Shown here piece by piece: positions 21,502 through 27,953 of a DNA stretch of 27,953 nt. This DNA comes from Proteromonas lacertae (taxonomy: Eukaryota > Sar > Bigyra > Opalinata > Proteromonadidae), in assembly GCA_002245135.1 (NCBI GenBank), contig NGBS01000081.1, positions 1 to 27,953 of the forward strand, in the 5' to 3' direction. Under the pieces are notes generated by a model. It was not told where the DNA came from. It saw only the letters and a list, made by a program, of their open reading frames with translations, and made no database searches. How positions within the stretch are numbered: the first letter of the stretch is position 1; each line of letters starts with the position of its first letter. A program made the position numbers and the translations under genes.

Positions 21502-21954
21502 ATAGAATTTATTTATACTTAGGACATCTTGTATGATCTGGTTCAATATCTAAAGACTCATCTCCTTTAATTAATAAAGACAGTAAATATTCTTCGTGTA
21601 GTTCGTCATAATTTAATATTATTTTATTTGATATCTATTTATAAATGCATATAGATAGGTTATACTGTAATTAAACTTCTTAACATCTCTGAAGGACTAC
21701 GCAGCTGATTGAAAACATTGTCATAACATCTGTGACATAAATTGTTCTTTATTAAATAATTGTGAAGATGCTCTTTAAAGCATTGTCCTTTGAAAATTGT
21801 TAATCTTGTTTTTTCTTCCTCTGATAATGCCTTCCAATGGATTATCAGAGATTTTGGATTGAAATATGGAGTATGCTAAGATGTTAGAGTGTGAATGATA
21901 TACACAATCTTCTCGAGATATATAATGGATTGAGCAACACTTTCCTGTAATCAT
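20790..21954 (-). CDS. GGNBP2 (gametogenetin-binding protein 2)-like protein; 5' end uncertain
   Basis: Introns at 21876-21903 (28 nt), 21635-21665 (31) and 21466-21518 (53, AT microsatellite) join to 350 codons from the ATG at 21954. Similarity to GGNBP2 is seen in order: KCCSIHYIS (compare RCQLHSLDT), IHWKALSEEEKTRL and FKEHLHNYLIKNNLCHRCYDNVF (compare CLLETLETYLRKHRFCTDCKNKVL), YDELHEEYLLSLLIKGD, a CPK, AFDKSLKMRELLLEEINKSE, and then a strongly basic KKKRRNRNKKKK as in the animal protein. The C-terminal 150 residues are Ser/Thr-rich with a PPPPLP stretch and end TIHQQRPSKKIEVKNN. The frame is open upstream to a TAG at about 21990 that could be a splice acceptor (TTCTATTAG), so one or more 5' exons may be missing. 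The molecular role of GGNBP2 is poorly known. Identification is from remembered sequence. Confidence 0.62.
21466..21518 (-). repeat. Intron enlarged by an AT microsatellite
   Basis: The third intron of the GGNBP2-like gene. GTATAAATAAATTC is followed by a long AT run (21468-21495) ending TATAG. At 53 nt it is one of only two introns above 37 nt, and the extra length is repeat. Confidence 0.85.
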
Positions 21955-22219
21955 TTTATCTTGTAATATGTGGTGTAATATATGTGTCTAATAGAAATTA
22001 TAAAATGAAAGCTAATATATTGTTATATAATGGAATTTATAATTCAAGCTATATATTTAATTGCATTTATATGTATTTATATTTATAATATAGCATACAT
22101 GCGAATTTAGATAAATAAAATCAAAACTAAAAATGTGACCGTCAAATGATGTAAAAATTACAGTCATTTTTGTAATAAAATACAATAACATAATAAAAGA
22201 TTAAAATAATTACTTATTA

Positions 22220-22946
22220 TTAATATTGACCTACCTGAACATTATAATAATTCACTTGCTGTTGTTGATAATAAACTGGATTAGTATTAACTCTAGGATC
22301 AACTGGGTTTTGTTGAATAGTAGGAGTTTGAATTCTTGGTATTTTTTGGGGAGGTTCTGATTTTATTTCTGGAGTAATATTTTTTCTAATTACAGTCTTT
22401 TCAATTATTGGAAGTGAATGAACCATTCCAAAATGTAATTCTATTTTGAAAAGAGCTCTTGCAAGAGCAGGATGGGCTCTTAACATATTCACCGCTTTGT
22501 TTTTATCTTTTGCTACAAGAGATTTAAATTCATTTAATAAATTGACTGTTTCTGTTTGTGACATTTCATCTATTGATCTTTCATTTTGAAAATCCTATTT
22601 AAATAATGTTAATAAATATATACTCTTATATCGTTAGCATATGCTACAATTAAATTATTTCCATTAAATTCTTTATTGTTAAGAAGTGATACAGCATGTT
22701 CTACAGACTCTCTATCACGATATTCACAGTATCCAAATCCTTTTGATTGGCCCATGTTATCAGTTTTAATTCTATATAATCGCACATATTAGACTAAAAT
22801 ACGTAAAATTAACAACAGTTCCAGCTCTACTAAGCATGTTTTCAACATCATCAGCTGAAACACCAATAGGAATATTGCCAACTAATTCATTATATGTATT
22901 ACATTATACCAAAAACACATAAATAGCTATCAACACCTTTCTCCAT
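22220..22946 (-). CDS. CSTF2: Cleavage stimulation factor 64-kDa subunit (CstF64/CSTF2, yeast Rna15) homolog
   Basis: An RNA-binding subunit of the pre-mRNA 3'-end cleavage complex that reads U/GU-rich elements downstream of poly(A) sites. Introns at 22882-22909 (28 nt), 22772-22802 (31) and 22595-22623 (29) give a continuous 212-residue protein. The RRM covers about residues 8-85: RNP2 is CVFVGNIPIGVS, RNP1 is KGFGYCEYRD, then AVSLLNNKEFNGNNLIVAYAND. The hinge domain follows: MSQTETVNLLNEFKSL and AVNMLRAHPALARALFKIEL parallel the human hinge (NMLLQNPQLAYALL). A Pro/Gln/Asn-rich end (YYQQQQVNYYNV) closes it; the C-terminal CSTF helical domain of longer family members is not seen. It lies 101 bp downstream of the stop of the next gene, in the same orientation. 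Confidence 0.88.
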
Positions 22947-23047
22947 TCAATAAAAAGCAAAATTGGTTAGTGTGGTTTGATCAGATCGTGGTAATTTCTT
23001 TTCAATCAAAAAAACAATATAAACGATTTATTTAACATATTTCTTAT

Positions 23048-24338
23048 TTATTTTCTATTAATAAAATACAAAATAATTCCAGTAACAACGCTAACACTGA
23101 CAGCAGAGCATGTTATCTTCATTGTATAATTATTTTTATCCCATATCTCTTTTTTCACTTTTCTTATATCTTCAGCTAAATTCTTCAAATCCTCAGAATA
23201 ATAATCAGCATCTCCCGTTTCTTTTACATCTAATTCAATATCTCGTTTTCTTTGTAATAGCATACTCAATTCTTCATTTAGATATTCCAATTCTGCATTT
23301 TTATCTTCAATAATATCTTCCTTCTTCTTTCTCTTGTTTAATTCACCTATATCACTGTTTTGGTGTTCAATTATTCTATTGGTTATTTTTTTATTTTCTT
23401 CAACGTAATTATAGTTAGGTAAGTTATATATCTTTCTAACTGTATCATAACCACAGACATTAACGGTTTTGTTACCAATTACTTGTTGATTGTTCTTAAT
23501 CTCTTCCTGTGTATATTTTTCTATTTTATCAACAAAATCTTTTTCATTTAACATCTTTGATGTGATTATTTTTTCACATAATAATATAAATTCATCAACT
23601 GTTACATTTGAATTTTCATTCACCATTTCTTCTATTTTTTCATCCTTATTCTTTCCTTCTCTCTCTTCTAGTATCTCTAAGTATGATTTATTAGCTTGTC
23701 GTATTTTATCAGCTGATTCTTTTTGTCCAATCATATCGAAGAAATATTCCATTGTTAATTTTTGACGAAATGATTCTTTTTCTGCAGATGAATCTTTATT
23801 GGAAGAGGGGAGTAATGAATTGTTTAAAAATTGATTATATATTGAATCATACTCTGTGAAGCCAAAATCTTTCATTATCTTAATTATATCTTTTCTGGTT
23901 ATATTCTTGTCATTATATTTAGTTTTTTCTATTACATAGAATATACTACTCAAATAATTCTCAGTTCCTTCATTTAAGGTGGTTTTCACTTTGAAAATCT
24001 GAACAGGATCATTTGATTGAATTATTGCATCTATGTACTTTGTATATTGAGGAAAAGATTCTCTTAGTAATAGACGGTAATTATAATCACCCTGGTAGTG
24101 TTGTTGAAAGTAATATGTTGGTACAGTTGTCATAATCAACACAACAATTGCTGGTTTCTTCCAATCAAATTTTCTTTTAGATTTCTTTGCTTTCTTTGCG
24201 GTTTCTGGTAATTTTGTTTCTTTCTTTGCTTCTTTTGTTGATTCTATTACAAAACGACGTATCAGTCGAAACTAAATATTATAGAAATAAAAATAATACT
24301 TTATTTCTTTGTAAAGACTTTAAAAATGAAGAATTCAT
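23048..24338 (-). CDS. Putative mitochondrial membrane protein, unknown family
   Basis: Exon 1 (24338-24300) encodes MNSSFLKSLQRNK; a 28-nt intron (24272-24299, GTAT..TAG) joins it in phase to FRLIRRFVIESTKEAKKE. Together they form a basic, acid-free start typical of a mitochondrial presequence. The whole product is 420 residues. A first membrane segment follows a basic stretch (KRKFDWKKPAIVVLIMTTVP, about residues 46-65). The body is helical and charged, with a coiled coil at ~310-350 (LEYLNEELSMLLQRKRD). A second hydrophobic segment at the very end (CSAVSVSVVTGIILYFI) is followed by NRK. I expect an inner-membrane protein with both ends near the membrane. No family is recognised. The start codons of this gene and of the ZCCHC10 gene are only 38 bp apart. 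Confidence 0.8.
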
Positions 24339-24376
24339 TTTAGAAATAAATCAAACCATTCAAGCTTTTTAGAAAA
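24339..24376. promoter_or_regulatory. Bidirectional promoter between mitochondrial membrane protein and ZCCHC10 genes
   Basis: Only 38 bp separate the two divergent ATGs, so the transcription start regions must overlap each other or the opposite coding exon. No recognisable factor site beyond A/T runs. Confidence 0.5.
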
Positions 24377-25067
24377 ATGAAAGGTAGTGAATGGGGTAAA
24401 AGAATGCAATATAGAATTAAAAAACAGAAGGATCAAGATCCATGTATATTTTCATATTGATATAATGTGTTAAATAGCTCATATTGTTTGTCAGAAATGT
24501 TTTCAAGTTGGTCATTGGACCTATCAATGTAAAAATGATGCAGTTTATCTAAAAAGGCCATCAAAAACTGAAGAATTAAAGAATCCAAAAAAGAGAAGAC
24601 GATTAATTGAAGAGAAAGTTCCAGAACCTGCATCTAAAGATGAATCATTAGAAGAGCTTAGAAAGAGAATAATAGAAGAAAGAAGGAGAAAAGAAGAGGA
24701 ATCTGAGTCTGGATATGAATCAGAGAGTTCAGTGTCATCATCATCTTCAGGAAGTGGAAGTAGTTCTTCTTCATCATCTTCAGGAGAATCATCAGACTCA
24801 GAATCTTCAGATTCAGAAAATGAAATTACAAAAAAGAAAATAGCAGTCAAAAGACATCGTTCTATTTCACATTCACATTCTAAATCTAAGTCAAATTCAA
24901 AGAAAGATCAAGAAATGAAGATTAATAAGAAAACTGAAAAAGTGTTGAAAAAAGCAGAAAAAATGTTGAATGAATCTACATCTTCATCCTCTTCATCATC
25001 ATCATCATCATCATCTGATAGTAGTTCAAGTAGTAGTAGTAGTAGCTCGAGTTCTGATAGTGATTAA
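24377..25067 (+). CDS. ZCCHC10: ZCCHC10-like zinc knuckle protein
   Basis: A 34-nt intron (24444-24477, GTAT..TAG) joins MKGSEWGKRMQYRIKKQKDQ.. to a CCHC zinc knuckle: VCQKCFQVGHWTYQCKND, followed by YLKRPSKTEELKNP. This matches human ZCCHC10 closely (RCQKCLEFGHWTYECTG, YLHRPSRTAELKK). The rest of the 218 residues is an Arg/Glu-rich segment (LRKRIIEERRRKEE), then serine/acidic runs and an RS-like stretch (HSHSKSKSNSKK), also as in ZCCHC10. The knuckle is expected to bind RNA or protein in the nucleus; the precise role is not established. The poly-Ser end is coded by TCA and AGT repeats. Confidence 0.9.
24980..25062. repeat. Serine-codon repeats (TCA then AGT tracts)
   Basis: Trinucleotide tracts TCATCATCA and AGTAGTAGT encode the polyserine tail of the ZCCHC10-like protein; the synonymous codon switch argues that the serine run itself is tolerated or favoured. 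Confidence 0.85.
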
Positions 25068-25209
25068 TTCAATTTTATCTTTTAGATTATTTAAATGAAC
25101 TGTTTTATTAGTCAATCAAAAAGTAAAGCATATTATATATATTTAAAATAAATTATTATTATTAAAGAAAAATCAATACTATTAAATCTAATTAGTAAAT
25201 CTAATTTTA

Positions 25210-26210
25210 TCATTTACCACAACCATCTAAATTAGTTAATCGTTTATTAGCTAATTTATGACCAAAATATCTCTTACCAGCTTCATAACAAGATATCATT
25301 ATTGCACAAGCTGGAATTGCTTTAATCATTCTAGGAATTGCACCTTTAAAAAACCCAGTAAAACCTTCATTATTATAAATATACTTTATTACTGTAATAA
25401 TGGAGATATTATCTGTGGTATTGACTTGTTGGACAGTTTTAATCACATCTAAAGGAGTAGTTATTAATGTGCAAATGCTACCAGATATTCCACCTGAAAG
25501 AACAGTACATTTCATTGTATTTCGATCAATTTTTAAATTCTTTGAAATGAACATAACTAAATTTTCGTAAATTTGCCAATATATTGCTGAAAATGGAACA
25601 TCTCTGATCAAAGTACTAGTTAAACCACGATAGAATGTTTTCAAACCTCTTTTTCTACTTTCACTCCAACAACATCGAAATGTTTTAATGAAATTCTGAT
25701 TTAAAGTTGCTTGTTGTCTTATTCTAATTACTTCTAATGGAGTTAGCAAGGGTACTTCAATACATCTCCGCTAAACCACCACATAGTAGTGGATATATAG
25801 AATAGAGATGTGAATTTGGAGGAATTTTGGTTGAAAAATATTTTTTTAAATTGTTCATAGAAAGCGTAATAAATGATGTTGGACGGTATTGACATTACAC
25901 ATGTTATACCTAAACCACTCCATAATGCAGTTATTCCTAATTTTTGAAACAATTTTGTAGGTTAAATTAAAAGGAAAAGTACATATATGTTTAATATGAG
26001 CTATGCTATATTTCTAGAACATCATATATAGATATAATGTTATACTTTAAATTGAAGTGTTTTAGTTGTCATCTATGATTATAAAAAATACTCATATACT
26101 TGCATATGAACTTTTATAACATCTAAAGGTGTTACACATAACGAAGTAATCATCCCTGCAGTACCTGAACAAATTATCAAGTGTTGAAACTGTAAAAGAT
26201 CATTATTCAT
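25210..26210 (-). CDS. Mitochondrial carrier, SLC25A39/40 (Mtm1) type, with frame breaks
   Basis: A six-helix inner-membrane carrier. SLC25A39/40 proteins import glutathione into mitochondria and yeast Mtm1 affects manganese/iron handling; the exact substrate here is inferred. Exon 1 (26210-26100) encodes MNNDLLQFQHLIICSG and the first signature TPLDVIKVHMQ; introns at 26073-26099 (27 nt) and 26014-26045 (32 nt) follow. The second signature is TPLEVIRIRQQ and the third TPLDVIKTVQQV. Between them are GITALWSGLG, FYRGLTSTLIRDVPFSAIYW and GFFKGAIPRMIKAIPACAIM, all carrier-typical. The set of signatures fits the A38-A40 group better than ADP/ATP or phosphate carriers. The frame shifts by one base in three places: near 25955, in the A/T-rich stretch around 25820-25850, and near 25760 (AEMYEVPLLTP region). 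The 25210-25752 part is clean. Confidence 0.8.
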
Positions 26211-27254
26211 TTGTGCTATTGGGATTAACTTATCCTAATTAATTATAACTCATTAAACAGCTTATATCCTTAAAAACAAAATTCTATTATTCAAACAAGC
26301 ATCAAACATATTGGATTTTCAAATCTTTCTAATAAATAAACTAGATTAAATATCATCAAAATGAATAATATATTTTAATCAATTAGGCATAACTATATGT
26401 AATATAGTGTTACTTCATGTTATATATTTCTTCAATCCATATATTTAAGATAAACAATATATCGTGTGTATGAGTAGTACATGATAAAATAAATAGTTAA
26501 AATACTAATAGAAGTAGTAATATTCAAGCAATTAATAATTAGAACAGGATAAACAACTACTCTTATATAGTGTATTCAATATTATTAAAACAGTATCAAG
26601 ATGGTTGTAATACAAAAATACATATTCTTCAGAGGGTGTAAGAATTTGTTTCTGTTAATAAAGTTCTAGATTTTTCTTTATTTTCTCAAACCGAAAATCA
26701 AACTTTTTTAAAAACCATTTTTGAATTTGGATGAGAACAAATGATAATGTGATTTAATAATATTTAGGTAAATGTTCTCAGCATATTTCGGTTCATTTTT
26801 AAGGTAATTACATATTATAAAGGAGGTTAATTACTGTTATACTGAATTAGTCTAGTATATATAGAAATGTTATTATATCTACTTTAAATTTTGATGAAAT
26901 AGATGGGTCATAATTAAAAATACACTCTTTAAAAAATAGATCTATAATTAGTAATTTGAGTTATGTTCATGTGTTTTGAAATTAAACTCTTGTTCAATAC
27001 TATAAAAATATACTGATAAATAGAATTTTTAAACACACTTTTAAAAAACACGTTATTTATTTCATCAGTTATACCAATTATTTTGTCATTTCTATATTCA
27101 TCCTTCTATCCGTATAGAGGAACTTTTTAGTTATTTATAAATAACAGTTAACAAGTATATTATTTTCTATTGCCTGTTACTTATTTCTAATGTTTTTAAA
27201 TAGATCTCTTAAACCAAATTCTCATATTATCTCAAATTTTTTCACACAAACTAA
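26211..27254. other. Long intergenic region, no gene seen
   Basis: About 1.04 kb between the divergent carrier and cyclin genes. Very AT-rich, with stops in all frames, no tRNA-like structure noticed and no repeat shared with the rest of the window. It presumably holds both promoters. Confidence 0.6.
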
Positions 27255-27908
27255 ATGGACAGTGAAACAGGCCAAACTTATGTGCTGTGGATCGGAGAGA
27301 TGCTTGAAAGACTAGTTCGTTTGAATCAAAAGGTATTCTAAGTATTTCTTATTTTTATAGAATAAAAAGACTAACATTGACAAGAAGTTCGATGCTTTGA
27401 AAGTGCCGTCAATTTCTGTTACAAATTATCTGGAAAGGTATAAGTTACACCAAAATAAACATTTTTATAGATTAGAAAAATATTTGTACTGCAGTTATGA
27501 ATGTTTTGTCATTGCGTTAATCTACATAGATCGAATTATTGAAAGATATGATTTTGTTGTTACTCCTATGAATGTGCATCGTTTGATATTAGCTTGTATG
27601 CGACTATCAACGAAGTTTCATGATGAAGATACCTACGATAACAAATATGTAAGCCAAGTAGGTGGAGTAAAAGTAAATGAAATTAAATCGAATTGAGATA
27701 GAAGCTTTTTCTTCTCAGTTTTGATTTATTTGTAAATAGTGAAGATTATGAAAAGTATTATGCATATTTAGGAAAGAAGTGTGGATTTAATGATTCTATG
27801 TCATCTTTGTCTATAAGTTCGGTTTTGACGTCTTTTTCCAAGGAAAGAGTGTGTAGTGGGATACTCAGTGATCAGGAAGTAGAAATCTCTGAAAGAATTG
27901 AAAATTGA
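27255..27908 (+). CDS. Pho80-type (P/U) cyclin with two frame breaks
   Basis: A regulatory partner for a Pho85/CDK5-like kinase. Exon 1 (27255-27332) encodes MDSETGQTYVLWIGEMLERL; introns are at 27333-27360 (28 nt) and 27438-27470 (33 nt). After splicing the cyclin box reads VPSISVTNYLERLEKYLYCS, ECFVIALIYIDRIIERYDFV, VHRLILACMRLSTKFHDEDT and NKYVSQVGGVKVNEIN, which are hallmark Pho80-family features. The second intron is a multiple of three without a stop, so unspliced RNA would also read through, adding 11 residues. Downstream, IEIEAF and SFDLFVNSEDYEKYYAYL continue the cyclin box in shifted frames; one-base shifts occur at about 27683-27692 and 27705-27717. The protein would end SERIEN at 27908. 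Confidence 0.8.
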
Positions 27909-27953
27909 ATATATTAATTTTTGTAAATATATTTATGTGCAAATCTACGTAAA

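Noticed and set aside
24433-24850. Minus-strand frames opposite the ZCCHC10 gene
   Set aside because: Antisense of Ser/Glu repeats; the plus strand has the zinc knuckle and a proper intron.
26211-27254. tRNA, other RNA gene or degenerate coding region in the 1-kb gap
   Set aside because: No cloverleaf-like arms, GC-richer island or protein-like frame could be found by reading.
1-27953. Alternative genetic code or programmed frameshifting (as in Euplotes)
   Set aside because: Intact genes end at TAA, TAG and TGA where expected, and the frame breaks go in both directions at varied homopolymers without a shared slippery codon.
1-27953. CRISPR arrays, prokaryotic operons or riboswitches
   Set aside because: No regularly spaced repeats; the genes are intron-bearing and eukaryotic.

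Overview
The window looks like nuclear DNA of an AT-rich unicellular eukaryote. It uses the standard genetic code: TAA, TAG and TGA all act as stops in intact genes. The organism keeps a translating mitochondrion, shown by an ArfB/ICT1-type rescue factor, a mitochondrial carrier and a membrane protein with a mitochondrial presequence. Genes are tightly packed, often head-to-head or tail-to-tail, and are cut by very short introns. I inferred 34 introns by eye. All but two are 24-37 nt, 32 of 34 begin GTAT, and all but one (damaged) end TAG. The clade cannot be fixed from this sequence alone; the gene content (GGNBP2-like, ZCCHC10, Ada3, CstF64, Pho80-type cyclin) fits many protist or early-fungal lineages.

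Layout. At 268-2630 (+) is a PH-protein kinase-tandem SH3b-like gene with several single-base frame breaks. At 2685-4785 (-) is a broken copy of a coiled-coil gene. From 5486 to 8866 lie three clean housekeeping genes: Ada3-like (-), ICT1-like (+) and Rqt4/TRIP4-like (-). At 9099-10166 (-) is a Cys-rich protein of unknown role, followed by a 78-codon ORF. At 11758-15093 (-) is a nine-exon pseudokinase-LRR gene. At 15742-18806 is a second, inverted copy of the 2180-5216 block; here the coiled-coil gene is intact (701 aa) and only the 3' end of the kinase gene is present. At 19177-20693 (+) is a degenerate, shortened pseudokinase-LRR paralog. From 20790 to 25067 lie a GGNBP2-like gene (-), CstF64/Rna15-like (-), a mitochondrial membrane protein (-) and ZCCHC10 (+). 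At 25210-26210 (-) is an SLC25A39/40-type carrier, and at 27255-27908 (+) a Pho80-type cyclin; both carry frame breaks.

How it fits together. The housekeeping genes cover transcription (Ada3, cyclin), mRNA 3' processing (CstF64), ribosome rescue (Rqt4-like in the cytosol, ICT1-like in mitochondria) and mitochondrial transport. They are not an operon. The unusual part is the lineage-specific signalling layer: the PH-kinase-SH3b gene, the coiled-coil/zinc protein and the pseudokinase-LRR pair. All of these take part in inverted duplications, and each has at least one broken copy.

Single-base frame breaks concentrate in the outer parts of the window (about 1-4.8 kb and 25.7-27.9 kb), while most of the middle is clean. 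This suggests residual consensus errors near contig ends as well as true pseudogene decay.
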